64,000 nt of DNA from Dellaglioa kimchii (GCF_046115505.1 NZ_CP170736.1:124001-188000), one strand, 5' to 3'. Shown: positions 25,291 to 35,131, numbered from the stretch's first letter. Program-made: numbers and translations. Notes: generated by a model not told the origin, from the letters alone.

Positions 25291-26367
25291 TTGAAAATTA
25301 GAAATATTATTGGTTTTACAGCAGTTATACTTTGCTTATTAGGTGGTTCGGTTTCTGTTAGTGCAACATCTATCAGTGATTTAAAAAAACAAGAATCAGC
25401 TGCACAAGTTAAAGTAACAACTGCTAATTCAAAAATTTCAAAGTCATTAACGAGTATTAATGATGAGTATGCAAAAATTGATAAATTAAATCAAGAAATT
25501 TCTGATAAAGAAAAGAAAATTGGGTCACAAGATAAATCAATTGGTAATGAACAAAAACAATTAGATACACGTATTGAAAATGCTAAAGATAGATTAAGAA
25601 GTCTACAAGTTAATGATTCAAGTAGTAAAATGGTAACAGCTATTCTTGAAGCAAAGAATGCTGGTGATTTTATTAGCCGTGTTTACGCAGTTTCTGTTTT
25701 ACAATCTGCTGATAACAAAACAATGAAAGATGTTGCGGCTAATATCAAAACCATGGAAGATGCTAAAGCTCATTTGGAATCTGAACAAAAATCATTGAAA
25801 TTAAAACAATCTGAAACAAAACAAGAAACAAAAGAAATGAATAAACAATTAGCAGCGTTAAAAGATACTTTAGGTGACGCAAAGAAAGATTTAGCCAAAG
25901 TAACAAAGGCTAAAGATGCTGAGTTATCAAAAAAAGCAAGAGAAGCAAAGGCTAAAGCTGATGCCAAGGCAGCAGCTGCTGCTAAAAAAGAAGCAGCTAA
26001 AAAGGCTGAAAGTGATGATTCATCAGATAAAAAAGGAAGTACTGACCAAAAAGCAAGCAACGATACTTCTGGCAAATCAACTAAGAAAACGTTACAAATG
26101 GTTGCAACGGCTTATTCAACAAATGCACCAGGGATGGGAACTCATGGATCATATGGGTTAAGTTTATTAACTAATCCACAACAAATTGCTGTGGATCCTT
26201 CAGTTATTCCACTAGGAACTGTTGTCTGGGTATCTGGTTATGGTGTTGCAATTGCTGGCGATACAGGTTCAGCGATTAAAGGAAACCGAATTGATGTGCA
26301 TTTTATCTCAAATGCAAGATGTTATACATGGGGTAAAAAGACAGTTACTGTAAAAGTTTTAGAATAA
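25291..26367 (+). CDS. secreted coiled-coil protein with C-terminal 3D domain
   Basis: 358 residues from a TTG start behind AAAGGAG. Signal peptide 1-26 (ends SVSA-TS), a long coiled coil (about 28-215) like the N-terminus of peptidoglycan hydrolases, an Ala/Lys-rich stretch, a Ser/Asp/Lys linker, then the 3D domain (about 268-358) with the Asp residues in VDPSVIPLG, GDTGSAIKG and NRIDVHF. The 3D domain is related to lytic transglycosylase MltA and occurs in YocH/YabE-type wall enzymes. Probably a cell-wall-remodelling protein, perhaps under WalRK-type control given the TGTAAT repeats upstream. Confidence 0.92.
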   Translation: MKIRNIIGFTAVILCLLGGSVSVSATSISDLKKQESAAQVKVTTANSKISKSLTSINDEYAKIDKLNQEISDKEKKIGSQDKSIGNEQKQLDTRIENAKDRLRSLQVNDSSSKMVTAILEAKNAGDFISRVYAVSVLQSADNKTMKDVAANIKTMEDAKAHLESEQKSLKLKQSETKQETKEMNKQLAALKDTLGDAKKDLAKVTKAKDAELSKKAREAKAKADAKAAAAAKKEAAKKAESDDSSDKKGSTDQKASNDTSGKSTKKTLQMVATAYSTNAPGMGTHGSYGLSLLTNPQQIAVDPSVIPLGTVVWVSGYGVAIAGDTGSAIKGNRIDVHFISNARCYTWGKKTVTVKVLE

Positions 26368-26374
26368 AGATATG

Positions 26375-26416
26375 AAAAAAGGGTCTGCTAAATTTATTTT
26401 TAGCAGACTCTTTTTA
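26375..26416. terminator. bidirectional terminator
   Basis: GGGTCTGCTAAA and TTTAGCAGACTC pair around TTTATT, with A and T runs outside. Shared by the convergent 3D-domain and GNAT genes. Confidence 0.88.
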
Positions 26417-26423
26417 TTTTTTG

Positions 26424-26990
26424 TTAAATATCTTTTTGTATGTGATGATAATCATGACCACTAATAATCATGTTACCCACAGTTTTAAAGCCCATTTTTG
26501 TGTATAATTTTTCTGCTTTAGGATTAGCAAGGTCGACGTTCAAGCCAATCTTTGTTTTTCCAGCTGCACGGGCAATCTCGGGAAGAGATTCTAGAAGTTT
26601 TGTACCAATGCCTTGTCCTTGGAAATCTGGTGAAACAGCAAGGGTATCAAGGTACCATTCATTTGGATAAACTTCTGAGTCGGGGAAAAGTTCAGTGGTT
26701 TCAGGTAAACCGATTTGTGGGAAAAATTGGTTCATAGCAAGATCAAGATGGTCTTCATCTTCATCCGGATAACCAAATGCTATCCCAGCAACCTTACCAT
26801 CAATATCGGCGATTTGAACACGGCCATAGCTATAACGGTAGTCTTCTGTTTCAAATGCAAGCTCTAGCACTTTGAATAGGTCGGGTAATGGAATTTCTTG
26901 AAGAATGGGAATTTCCATATCTTCTAAAATAATATTCACTAAAGGAACGACCTCGTGTGCATCTTTTTTTGTTGCTCTTCTAATAATCAT
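26424..26990 (-). CDS. GNAT family N-acetyltransferase
   Basis: About 188 residues. The ATG at 26990 is preferred because AGGAAAGG lies about 9 bases upstream; an ATG at 26999 directly abuts that site. The acetyl-CoA-binding motif LAVSPDFQGQGIGTKLL lies near residue 127 and is followed by the typical AEKLYTKMGFK. The acceptor is unknown. Confidence 0.9.
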   Translation of the reverse strand: MIIRRATKKDAHEVVPLVNIILEDMEIPILQEIPLPDLFKVLELAFETEDYRYSYGRVQIADIDGKVAGIAFGYPDEDEDHLDLAMNQFFPQIGLPETTELFPDSEVYPNEWYLDTLAVSPDFQGQGIGTKLLESLPEIARAAGKTKIGLNVDLANPKAEKLYTKMGFKTVGNMIISGHDYHHIQKDI

Positions 26991-27056
26991 ATAAACCATC
27001 CTTTCCTGAATATCTCTAGTGTATAGGGTACTTAAATAATTGTCAAAACAACTAAA

Positions 27057-27085
27057 TTGCTTGCTAAGTGTAGATATGTTATATT
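27057..27085 (+). promoter_or_regulatory. promoter of glnPQ
   Basis: TTGCTT, 17 bases, TATATT, 32 bases before the glnP start. Confidence 0.6.
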
Positions 27086-27117
27086 ATGTTACATCAAATT
27101 GTTTTGGGGAGGATATT

Positions 27118-28554
27118 ATGAAAAAATGGCAGTCAATGATCATGGCAATCATGGTCGCATGTGGATTTGTATTATTTTTACATAGTAATCAAGTAAACGC
27201 AGCAGAAAAGACGTATACAATCGGGACTGATGTAACTTATGCGCCATTTGAATATCAAGCAGAAGATGGTAAATCATACGTTGGTATTGATATGGATTTG
27301 ATGCGAGCAATTGCTAAAGAGGAAGGTTTTAAAGTTGATATTAAAGCCTTGGGGTTTAATGCAGCAGTTCAAGCATTAGATGCTAACCAAATTGATGGGG
27401 TTATGGCTGGTATGATGATAACTGCAGAACGTCGTGTTAAATTTGATTTCTCAGATAGTTATTATGACGCTGGAGTAGCTATGGCTGTTGGTAAAAACAG
27501 TTCAATTAAATCTTTGGATGATTTAAGAGGGAAAAAGGTAGCCATTAAAGTTGGTACAGCTGCTGGGGAATACGTAAACTCAATTAAAAAGCAATATAAT
27601 ATTACGACGACAACTTTTGATGACTCAAGCAATATGTATGACGATGTTGTGACAGGAAATTCTGATGCGACTTTTGATGATAAACCAGTATTAGCATATG
27701 GTGTTAAGAATGGTATTGAAATGAAAGTAGTTGGTAAAACATATGAAAAAGGTGAATATGGATTCGCCGTTAAAAAGGGACAGAATAAAGAATTAATAAC
27801 AAAATTTAATGCCGGGCTAAAGAAACTTAAAGCTAACGGTGAATATAAAAAGATTGTTGATAAGTACACTGGAACGAACGCAAAAAATGCTAACTCTAAA
27901 GATTCTCGAACAATTTTAGGTTTATTGAAAACAAATAGTGGCTCATTATTAGAAGGGTTTAAACAAACAATGCTATTAACGATTGTGGCTATTGTTTGTG
28001 CAACAGTTTTAGGGATTATTTTAGGTATGATGGGTGTTGCGCCAAATAAATGGCTTAATGGGCTTTCAAGTACATTAATTTACATTTTCCGTGGTCTACC
28101 ACTAATCGTATTAGCTTTCTTTATCTACATTGGTATTCCTAATTTAACTGGGAGCAAGATTCCAGCTTTTGTGGCAGGTATTATAACGTTAACGTTAAAT
28201 GAAGGTGCATATACAGCGGCCTTTGTAAAAGGTGGAATTAAGGCAGTTGATAATGGTCAAATGGAAGCTGCTCGTAGTTTAGGATTACCTTATGGAAAAG
28301 CAATGATGAAAGTCATTATGCCACAAGGAATTAAGATTATGATTCCGTCGTTTATTAATCAATTCATTATTACGTTGAAAGATACGTCAATTTTATCTGT
28401 TATCGGTATTTTAGAATTAACGCAAACAGGTAAAATTATAATCGCAAGAAACCTTGAAGGATTCAAGATGTGGTTAATTATTGCGGTGATTTATCTCGTT
28501 ATCATAACGTTATTAACGTGGTTATCTAATTTAGTCGAAAGGAAGATTAAATAA
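27118..28554 (+). CDS. glnP: glutamine ABC transporter, fused substrate-binding and permease protein
   Basis: 478 residues from the ATG at 27118 behind GGGGAGG; the longer open frame upstream (27040) overlaps the promoter. Signal peptide 1-28, one amino-acid-binding domain (about 32-255, GTDVTYAPFEYQ, GIDMDLM), then a permease domain (about 275-475) with the EAA loop EAARSLGLPYGKAM. The fusion is typical of Lactobacillales GlnP, which imports glutamine, glutamate or asparagine. Stop and glnQ start overlap in TAATG. Confidence 0.94.
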   Translation: MKKWQSMIMAIMVACGFVLFLHSNQVNAAEKTYTIGTDVTYAPFEYQAEDGKSYVGIDMDLMRAIAKEEGFKVDIKALGFNAAVQALDANQIDGVMAGMMITAERRVKFDFSDSYYDAGVAMAVGKNSSIKSLDDLRGKKVAIKVGTAAGEYVNSIKKQYNITTTTFDDSSNMYDDVVTGNSDATFDDKPVLAYGVKNGIEMKVVGKTYEKGEYGFAVKKGQNKELITKFNAGLKKLKANGEYKKIVDKYTGTNAKNANSKDSRTILGLLKTNSGSLLEGFKQTMLLTIVAIVCATVLGIILGMMGVAPNKWLNGLSSTLIYIFRGLPLIVLAFFIYIGIPNLTGSKIPAFVAGIITLTLNEGAYTAAFVKGGIKAVDNGQMEAARSLGLPYGKAMMKVIMPQGIKIMIPSFINQFIITLKDTSILSVIGILELTQTGKIIIARNLEGFKMWLIIAVIYLVIITLLTWLSNLVERKIK

Positions 28555-29291
28555 TGGCAGCTAAAATTCAAGTTAAAAATTTGAAAAAAAACTATGGTTC
28601 AAATGAAGTTTTGAAGGGGTTAGATATTTCAGTTGCAGAAAAAGAAGTTGTCTGCATGATCGGACCTTCCGGTTCTGGAAAAAGTACCTTTTTACGTTGT
28701 TTAAATAAATTAGAAGATTTAACTTCCGGTTCAATTATTATCGAGGGGCATGATATTAGTGATCCGAAAACTGATTTAAATGTTGTTCGTCAAAATATTG
28801 GCATGGTATTTCAACATTTTAATTTATTTCCACATTTAACCGTTCTTGAAAATATTATTTTAGCGCCTGTTGAATTAAAAAAAGAAACAAAAGAAGAAGC
28901 AACTAAGGAAGCAAAACGTCTTTTAGCCCAAGTTGGTTTGAGTGATAAGGCAGATGCTGCACCTGCTTCGTTATCTGGTGGTCAAAAACAACGTGTCGCA
29001 ATCGCACGCGCACTTGCAATGAAACCAGATATTATGTTATTTGATGAACCAACGTCTGCACTTGATCCAGAAATGGTTGGGGATGTTTTAGATGTCATGA
29101 AACAACTTGCTAGGGATGGTATGACAATGGTTGTTGTCACACATGAAATGGGTTTTGCTAAAGAAGTGGCTGATCGTGTGGTCTTTATGGCTGATGGTTA
29201 CATTTTAGAAAGTAGTACACCAGATGAAATATTTAGTAATCCTCAAAATGATAGAACAAAAGATTTCTTAAACAAAGTTTTAAATGCATAA
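28554..29291 (+). CDS. glnQ: glutamine ABC transporter ATP-binding protein
   Basis: 245 residues. Walker A GPSGSGKST, Q-loop MVFQHFNLFPHLT, signature LSGGQKQR, Walker B IMLFDEPTSALDPEMV and the H-loop VVTHEMGFA. Polar amino acid import family; energises GlnP, with which it is translationally coupled by a one-base overlap. A terminator follows. Confidence 0.96.
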   Translation: MAAKIQVKNLKKNYGSNEVLKGLDISVAEKEVVCMIGPSGSGKSTFLRCLNKLEDLTSGSIIIEGHDISDPKTDLNVVRQNIGMVFQHFNLFPHLTVLENIILAPVELKKETKEEATKEAKRLLAQVGLSDKADAAPASLSGGQKQRVAIARALAMKPDIMLFDEPTSALDPEMVGDVLDVMKQLARDGMTMVVVTHEMGFAKEVADRVVFMADGYILESSTPDEIFSNPQNDRTKDFLNKVLNA

Positions 29292-29352
29292 AAAAATGCA
29301 AATTAATTAGATTTTTCGGCCTTTCATTAATTATTGGTGGGCAAGTATTGTA

Positions 29353-29391
29353 AAAAATCCTAATCACTTTGCGTGGTGGTTAGGATTTTTT
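29353..29391 (+). terminator. terminator of glnPQ
   Basis: AAAAATCCTAA pairs with TTAGGATTTTT, with CAC/GTG continuing the stem. Confidence 0.82.
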
Positions 29392-29472
29392 ATGTATAGT
29401 TACTAAAAATTAGGATGTTTACGATGATTTGAATTGAAAAAAAGCTTTTTAGCAAAGGAGAAGAGTAAAATT

Positions 29473-30435
29473 ATGAAAGCAATTGTTGTTAATGAAGCAG
29501 GAGGAACAGATAAGCTTATTTACAAAGAGGTAAATTTACCTAAAATAAAAGCTAACTGGTCCCTAATTAAAATAAAAGGGTTTGGTATCAATAGATCGGA
29601 GATTTTTACGAGAGAAGGAAAATCGCCAACTGTTTTGTTTCCTAGGGTTTTAGGCATTGAATGTGTGGGTGTTGTTGAAGAAACGAGCGATCCTGAAAGA
29701 TTACCAGTGGGAAAAAAAGTTATTTCCATTATGGGAGAAATGGGACGCGCATTTGATGGCAGCTATGCTGAATATGTAGCATTGCCAAATAACCAAATCT
29801 ATCCAATAACAACAAATATATCTTGGAAAGAACTTGCGACTATTCCTGAAACGTACTATACGGCATTTGGTTCAATGAAAAACTTAAAAATTACAAAAAA
29901 AGATAAAATTTTAGTTCGAGGCGCCACAAGTGGAGTAGGTATTTCATTTCTTAAATTATTGAAGGCCAGATATCCTGATATTGTAATTGATGGTACTAGT
30001 CGGAGCCAAGCAAAAAATGAGCAATTATTGTCCGCTGGTTTTAATGATGTAATAATAGATAAGACTGGTGTATTAGAGACTGAAAAGAAGTATGACAAAA
30101 TTTTAGAATTAATTGGCCCTGCCACTATAAAAGATAGTTTTCAACATTTAAACGAAGGAGGCATTTTATGTAGTACGGGACAATTAGGAGGTAAATGGTT
30201 TTTAGAAGAATTTGATCCGATTATAGATATCGAGAAAAATAGTTACCTCACTAGTTTTTACTCTGACAATGTCAGTCAGGATAAATTGAATGATCTGTTG
30301 GACTACATTTCAAAATATGATGTTGATGTGAAACCAGAAAAAATCTTCAAACTAAGTGAAGTTCCTTTAGCGCATGCTTACTTACAAAATCAAGATAGTT
30401 TTGGGAAAGTAATCGTGTTACTAACAACTGAATAA
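29473..30435 (+). CDS. zinc-independent MDR-type quinone/alcohol oxidoreductase
   Basis: About 320 residues from the ATG at 29473; the open frame extends to a TTG at 29434 without a ribosome site. N-terminal GroES-like domain (about 28-120, GFGINRSEIFTREG, GIECVGVV) and Rossmann domain with RGATSGVGISFLKL (about 150-163). Catalytic zinc Cys/His ligands are not evident, so it is closer to the quinone-oxidoreductase branch. Probably uses NADPH; substrate unknown. Stands alone between terminators. Confidence 0.88.
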   Translation: MKAIVVNEAGGTDKLIYKEVNLPKIKANWSLIKIKGFGINRSEIFTREGKSPTVLFPRVLGIECVGVVEETSDPERLPVGKKVISIMGEMGRAFDGSYAEYVALPNNQIYPITTNISWKELATIPETYYTAFGSMKNLKITKKDKILVRGATSGVGISFLKLLKARYPDIVIDGTSRSQAKNEQLLSAGFNDVIIDKTGVLETEKKYDKILELIGPATIKDSFQHLNEGGILCSTGQLGGKWFLEEFDPIIDIEKNSYLTSFYSDNVSQDKLNDLLDYISKYDVDVKPEKIFKLSEVPLAHAYLQNQDSFGKVIVLLTTE

Positions 30436-30517
30436 AGATAAGTACCAAATCGGTTAGCAATGTATTATGGGTTTCATAATTGGTAGTTGGAGAGTAACAG
30501 GACTGATTGATCACGTA

Positions 30518-30545
30518 ACAAAAGTCTTATGACTTTTGTTTTTTT
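30518..30545 (+). terminator. Rho-independent terminator
   Basis: ACAAAAGTC and GACTTTTGT pair around TTAT, followed by T run. Ends the oxidoreductase transcript. Confidence 0.8.
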
Positions 30546-30553
30546 GTCGTTGT

Positions 30554-30606
30554 AAAAAAACTGTTACTAGTAATAGTTTTTAAACTACTACCAACAACAG
30601 TTTTTA
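30554..30606. terminator. inverted repeat, probable terminator of the HAD gene
   Basis: AAAAAACTGTT and AACAGTTTTT form the outer stem, with an inner imperfect pairing of TAGTTTTTAAACTA. On the minus strand it lies about 50 bases past the HAD gene. Confidence 0.6.
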
Positions 30607-30652
30607 TAGACTTATTTTTTCTAATTAATTACACTTTTTAGTCTCAATCGAT

Positions 30653-31519
30653 TTATTTTTCAGCTAACTGTTCAAGAATAGCTAAACCAACACCATCTTC
30701 AGAATTTGTTTTTGCTGAATGATTGGCAATACGTTTTACTTCGTCGTGGCCATTTTCCATGGCGTAACTGACGCCTGCAACTTTTAACATAGAAACATCA
30801 TTTAAGTTATCTCCAATTGCCATAACATCTGACATTGGGATATTGAGTTCTTTAGCAAAAGCTTGGAGTGCAATCCCTTTTTGGGCATTTACATTGTTAA
30901 TTTCAAGGTTAGTTGGCGCAGAAGAGGTAACAACAAGTGAGTCTTCTTCTTCAATTTTTGCTTTTAAAGGGAGTAATTCTTCTTGACCATCCATACTAAA
31001 AACAATTAATTTAAAAATATCAATTTTTGAATCATCGATGACTGTTTGGTAATCATCAACGTAATTGATATTCATTAATTCAAGACGAGCTGCAGCTAAT
31101 GAAACAGCCATTTTAAATGGTGTATCTGGATTTGTATCAGAGATTAGACGCGCTACATTTTGAATACGGTTTGCACGATTATCAGAATAAACACCGTTCG
31201 AGGTTGTCATTTCAAAGTAAAAATTTTCTTTTTTGAATGTTTGAACTAAAGTTTGAATAACTTTTTTTGAAATAGGTGTTGTACTAAGTGTTTTACCATT
31301 TTCATCTAAAACTTCTGCGCCGTTAAATGTAATCATTGGACTATTGAACCCGGCTGCTGTAATTAAAGGTTTAACTTCAGTATAGCCACGGCCAGTAGAA
31401 ACGATAAAGTGGACTCCTAATGCTTGTGCTTGTTTAATCGCATCGGCGTTTTTTTCTGAAATCACCATTTGATCATTTAGTAAAGTACCATCCATATCTG
31501 ATGCAATAATTTTTATCAT
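30653..31519 (-). CDS. Cof-type HAD phosphatase
   Basis: 288 residues. HAD motif I ASDMDGTLLND (about 6-16), motif II VSTGRG (about 40-45), Lys of motif III, and motif IV GDNLNDVSML (about 237-246). Type IIB cap. Family members dephosphorylate sugar phosphates or other small metabolites. Single gene, ATG after GAGGAG. Confidence 0.93.
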   Translation of the reverse strand: MIKIIASDMDGTLLNDQMVISEKNADAIKQAQALGVHFIVSTGRGYTEVKPLITAAGFNSPMITFNGAEVLDENGKTLSTTPISKKVIQTLVQTFKKENFYFEMTTSNGVYSDNRANRIQNVARLISDTNPDTPFKMAVSLAAARLELMNINYVDDYQTVIDDSKIDIFKLIVFSMDGQEELLPLKAKIEEEDSLVVTSSAPTNLEINNVNAQKGIALQAFAKELNIPMSDVMAIGDNLNDVSMLKVAGVSYAMENGHDEVKRIANHSAKTNSEDGVGLAILEQLAEK

Positions 31520-31645
31520 AAATTCAACACTCCTCTAATCTTATTTACTGGTTTCATTTTAACATGAAACCGCTCAATATTTTAATCAAATCATTTATTT
31601 TTGTATTCACTAATATGGTAAACTTAATCTGTGAGGTGTTAGACA

Positions 31646-32326
31646 ATGAATATTAATGTCGATAATGATTGGCAACCCATTTTGACCGAAGAGCTTGCAA
31701 AATCTAAATATGCTGATTTAGAAACGTTTATTGATAATGAATATCAAAATGAGACGATCTATCCGGAAAAAAATCGCATTTTTGAAAGCTTTGAACTGAC
31801 CCCATTTTCTGACGTTAGAGTTTGTTTATTGGGACAGGATCCTTATCATGAAAAGCATCAAGCTCATGGGTTGAGTTTTTCTGTTTTACCAGGAGAAAAA
31901 ATTCCACCTTCTTTACGGAATATGTATAAAGAATTGGAAACAGATTTAAGAATTCCACCAGCTAATCATGGCTATTTGAAGAGTTGGGCGGAGCAAGGTG
32001 TTTTGATGTTAAATTCAGTCTTGACTGTAAGAGATGGCGCCGCTAATTCTCATCGTAATCATGGATGGGAATTATTAACAGATGGTGTGATTGAACGATT
32101 ATCCGAATCCTCACAGACAATTATTTTTGTTTTATGGGGGAAGACAGCCCAAGATAAGATTAAATTAATTGATACAGATCACAATATTGTGATAACATCA
32201 CCTCATCCAAGTCCGTTATCTGCTTACCGCGGTTTTTTTGGATCAAAACCATTTTCACAAATAAATCAAAATTTAAAAAGTCAGGGATTGCCACCAATTA
32301 ACTGGCAATTACCTAGTAACACTTAA
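31646..32326 (+). CDS. ung: uracil-DNA glycosylase
   Basis: 226 residues. Catalytic-water motif GQDPYH (about 63-68), GVLMLNSVLTV uracil-binding segment and the C-terminal HPSPLSAYRGFFG. Removes uracil from DNA at the start of base-excision repair. Followed 16 bases later by pta and then tsaE, a gene order common in Lactobacillaceae. ATG after GTGAGGTG. Confidence 0.97.
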   Translation: MNINVDNDWQPILTEELAKSKYADLETFIDNEYQNETIYPEKNRIFESFELTPFSDVRVCLLGQDPYHEKHQAHGLSFSVLPGEKIPPSLRNMYKELETDLRIPPANHGYLKSWAEQGVLMLNSVLTVRDGAANSHRNHGWELLTDGVIERLSESSQTIIFVLWGKTAQDKIKLIDTDHNIVITSPHPSPLSAYRGFFGSKPFSQINQNLKSQGLPPINWQLPSNT

Positions 32327-32341
32327 TTAGGAGGAAATGAT

Positions 32342-33331
32342 ATGTCATTATTTGAAAGTTTGAAAAGCAAAATTGAAAGTAAAAAAATTAAAATAGTTTT
32401 TCCTGAAGGGGAAGAAGAACGTATTCTAAGAGCAGCCGTTAAATTAGCAGAAGATAATTTGGCAGAACCTATTTTATTGGGGGATGTTGCAAAAATGAAA
32501 GAGTTAGCCACAAAGCTCGATTTAACTCTTGATGGTATCGGTGTACAATTTCTTGATCCTAAACAATATTCTGAAACAGATTTTAATGAGATGAAAACAG
32601 CCTTTGTTGAACGCCGTAAGGGTAAAAATACACCTGAACAAGCTGAAGAAATGTTACGCGATGTTAATTATTTCGGTACAATGCTCGTTTACATGGGATT
32701 AGCTGAAGGGATGGTTTCTGGAGCTGTTCACGCTACTGGAGATACCGTTCGACCTGCATTACAAATTATTAAAACGAAACCAGGCGTGAGTCGGACAAGT
32801 GGTGCCTTTATTATGACTAGAAATAATGATACAGAAAAGTATTTATTTTCTGACGCTGCGATCAGTATTAATCCAACTGCTCAAGAATTAGCAGAAATGG
32901 CAATTGCAAGCATTCAGACGGCTCGTCTCTTTGATATTGATCCCAAAGTAGCAATGCTTAGTTTTTCAACTAAAGGTTCAGCTAAAGCACCAGAGGTATC
33001 AAAGGTAGCAGAAGCAACTGAAATTGCACAAAAACTAGCACCAAATGAAGCGATTGATGGCGAATTACAATTTGATGCTGCTTTTGTACCGAGTGTTGGT
33101 GAACAAAAAGCACCTGGATCAAAGGTTGCAGGACAAGCAAATGTTTTCATTTTCCCTGAATTACAATCTGGAAATATTGGCTACAAAATTGCACAACGTT
33201 TAGGTGGATTTGAAGCTATCGGACCTATCTTACAAGGGTTAAATCAACCAGTTTCAGATTTATCTCGTGGTGCTAACGTAGAAGAAATTTACAAGGTTGG
33301 TATTATTACAGCTGCGCAAAGTTTAGAATGA
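32342..33331 (+). CDS. pta: phosphate acetyltransferase
   Basis: 329 residues. Short single-domain Pta with VFPEGEEERILRAA at the start, GLAEGMVSGAVHATGDTVRPALQI in the centre and a C-terminal LSRGANVEEIY. Interconverts acetyl-CoA and acetyl phosphate in acetate or ethanol metabolism. ATG after AGGAGG. Second gene of the ung-pta-tsaE operon. Confidence 0.97.
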   Translation: MSLFESLKSKIESKKIKIVFPEGEEERILRAAVKLAEDNLAEPILLGDVAKMKELATKLDLTLDGIGVQFLDPKQYSETDFNEMKTAFVERRKGKNTPEQAEEMLRDVNYFGTMLVYMGLAEGMVSGAVHATGDTVRPALQIIKTKPGVSRTSGAFIMTRNNDTEKYLFSDAAISINPTAQELAEMAIASIQTARLFDIDPKVAMLSFSTKGSAKAPEVSKVAEATEIAQKLAPNEAIDGELQFDAAFVPSVGEQKAPGSKVAGQANVFIFPELQSGNIGYKIAQRLGGFEAIGPILQGLNQPVSDLSRGANVEEIYKVGIITAAQSLE

Positions 33332-33347
33332 AATGGTGAGATAATTA

Positions 33348-33803
33348 ATGAATATTGAAGTTAGTTCTGTAGAAGAAACGCAAAAAATTGCCGAAAAAAT
33401 TGGACAGCTTGTTGAACCTAATATGATTCTATTGTTGGATGGTGATTTAGGCGCTGGAAAGACAACTTTTGCTAAAGGCTTAGCCGTTGGGTTAGGGATC
33501 AAGCGGAACGTTAAAAGTCCAACATTTCCAATTGTGAGAGAATATCGTGAGGGCCGTTTGCCGTTATTTCATATGGATGTTTACCGACTTGAAGGGATGG
33601 GCGGCGCAGATTTAGGGTTAGATGAATATTTTAATTCTGATGGTGTGAGTGTTGTTGAATGGTCTGAATTTATTCAGGATGAATTACCAAATGATTGGTT
33701 AAAAATTACATTATTGAAAGATGATCATGATGATAATTTACGTACTATCGAATTAGAAAGTAATGGATTACAATATGATAATATGTTGGCCCATTTAAAC
33801 TAA
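33348..33803 (+). CDS. tsaE: tRNA threonylcarbamoyladenosine biosynthesis ATPase TsaE
   Basis: 151 residues. Walker A GDLGAGKT (about 34-41), KSPTFPIVREY and FHMDVYRL, plus VEWSEFI, all typical of TsaE. With TsaB and TsaD it makes the t6A37 modification on ANN-decoding tRNAs. Starts 16 bases after pta. Confidence 0.95.
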   Translation: MNIEVSSVEETQKIAEKIGQLVEPNMILLLDGDLGAGKTTFAKGLAVGLGIKRNVKSPTFPIVREYREGRLPLFHMDVYRLEGMGGADLGLDEYFNSDGVSVVEWSEFIQDELPNDWLKITLLKDDHDDNLRTIELESNGLQYDNMLAHLN

Positions 33804-33856
33804 AAAACAAGTTAGCTGATAGCCTCTAAATGGGGGTATCAGCTAACTTGTTTTTA
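33802..33856. terminator. bidirectional terminator
   Basis: AAACAAGTTAGCTGATA and TATCAGCTAACTTGTTT pair around a short loop, with A and T runs; shared by tsaE and the convergent peroxidase gene. Confidence 0.9.
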
Positions 33857-34327
33857 TTTAACTAATTTTTCGATTTCTGGTTTCATCTTTAAAGGATTAG
33901 TCTTAGGTGCATAACGTTTAACAACTTGTCCATCACGATTGACTAAAAATTTAGTGAAGTTCCATTTAATTGAGCTACCCAACACGCCTTGCGTTTCATC
34001 AGTCAGGTATTTAAATAGTGGTAACGCATCTTCTCCATTTACATTTTGAATGGTATGCATTGGAAAACTAACGCCATATGTCATACGACAGGTAGCTGCT
34101 GCTTGCGCATCATCATCGACTTCTTGATGGAATTGATTCGATGGAAAACCAAGTACCACTAATCCTTGGTCTTGATAATCCTCATATAATTCTTCTAATT
34201 GTTTAAATTGTGGCGCAAAACCACATTTAGTGGCTGTATTAACAATTAATAAAGGGTGACCCTTGTACTTTTCTAATGAATAAGTTTCACCATTTTCTAG
34301 TGTAACCTGATAATTATAAATTGACAT
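33854..34327 (-). CDS. glutathione peroxidase family thiol peroxidase
   Basis: 157 residues. Peroxidatic Cys in NTATKCGFAPQ (about residue 35), FPSNQF and WNFTKFLVNRDG, all hallmarks. A second Cys (ATCRMTYGV, about 85) may be the resolving Cys, suggesting a thioredoxin-dependent reduction of hydroperoxides rather than glutathione use. Single gene, ATG behind GGGGGAATT. Confidence 0.94.
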   Translation of the reverse strand: MSIYNYQVTLENGETYSLEKYKGHPLLIVNTATKCGFAPQFKQLEELYEDYQDQGLVVLGFPSNQFHQEVDDDAQAAATCRMTYGVSFPMHTIQNVNGEDALPLFKYLTDETQGVLGSSIKWNFTKFLVNRDGQVVKRYAPKTNPLKMKPEIEKLVK

Positions 34328-34408
34328 TGTAATTCCCCCAAATTTGGTTTGATTACGGTCATCATATAACAGTTTAAACAGTAGCCCTATTAATGTGCTT
34401 AAATTTGA

Positions 34409-34942
34409 TTATGCTGGCTTCACAAATGGTTTTAAAATTTCTTGTCCAAATTCGTGTTCTTGATAGAGTAAGATATTGGCACAAGCAACGGAATCATCTA
34501 AGGCATTGTGATGATTTGTTAACGTGATTCCCAATTCGTCACAAACCGTATTTAATTTATGGTTTGGAAATTCTGGAAATAATTTACGACTTGTTCTAAC
34601 CGTATCTAACAATAAAAATTGGGGTGTCTCTAATCCATAATAACCCAATGTATTATGCAAAATACTATTATCAAAGGGGGCATTATGCGCCACGATTAAA
34701 CTATTATTCTGGAAAAGTGGTGAAATATGTGACCATAGTTCTGGAAACTTTGGTGCAAATTCAACGTCTTCTTCGTGAATACCATGAATTTGAACATTAC
34801 GCCAATTAAAAGGTGTTTCCGGTTTAATAAGTGAATAAAATTCATCAACGATTTGATTATTTCGAACAACTGTTAAAGCAATTGAACAGGCACTATGACG
34901 CTGGTTATTAGCAGTTTCAAAATCCATTGTAACAAAATTCAT
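34409..34942 (-). CDS. DnaQ-like 3'-5' exonuclease
   Basis: 177 residues. DEDDh motifs: DFET at residues 7-10, VAHNAPFDNSIL with Asp about 93, and NHHNALDDS with His and Asp about 150-155. A stand-alone proofreading-type exonuclease domain of about 165 residues as in PolC/DnaQ epsilon. No polymerase or helicase domain. Probably trims DNA or RNA ends; exact substrate unknown. ATG after AAGGAG. Confidence 0.92.
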   Translation of the reverse strand: MNFVTMDFETANNQRHSACSIALTVVRNNQIVDEFYSLIKPETPFNWRNVQIHGIHEEDVEFAPKFPELWSHISPLFQNNSLIVAHNAPFDNSILHNTLGYYGLETPQFLLLDTVRTSRKLFPEFPNHKLNTVCDELGITLTNHHNALDDSVACANILLYQEHEFGQEILKPFVKPA

Positions 34943-35131
34943 AATTAACTCCTTTTTAATTCGATATGACTGACAAGGTTATTAAAATACTCGGTCTAAT
35001 AATGTTAATAAAGTATAACAGTTAGGTTATACAATTAAAAGTCGCTTGTTTGTGCGTTAAAATAGAAAAATAAACATTGAACGTGTTAAACTAGAAGGAA
35101 TTGCTAAATGTTGAAAGGAATCGAGTAAATA

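Noticed and set aside
27040..27117. 26-codon N-terminal extension of GlnP
   Set aside because: It contains the promoter -35/-10 boxes and would bury the signal peptide; GGGGAGG precedes the ATG at 27118.
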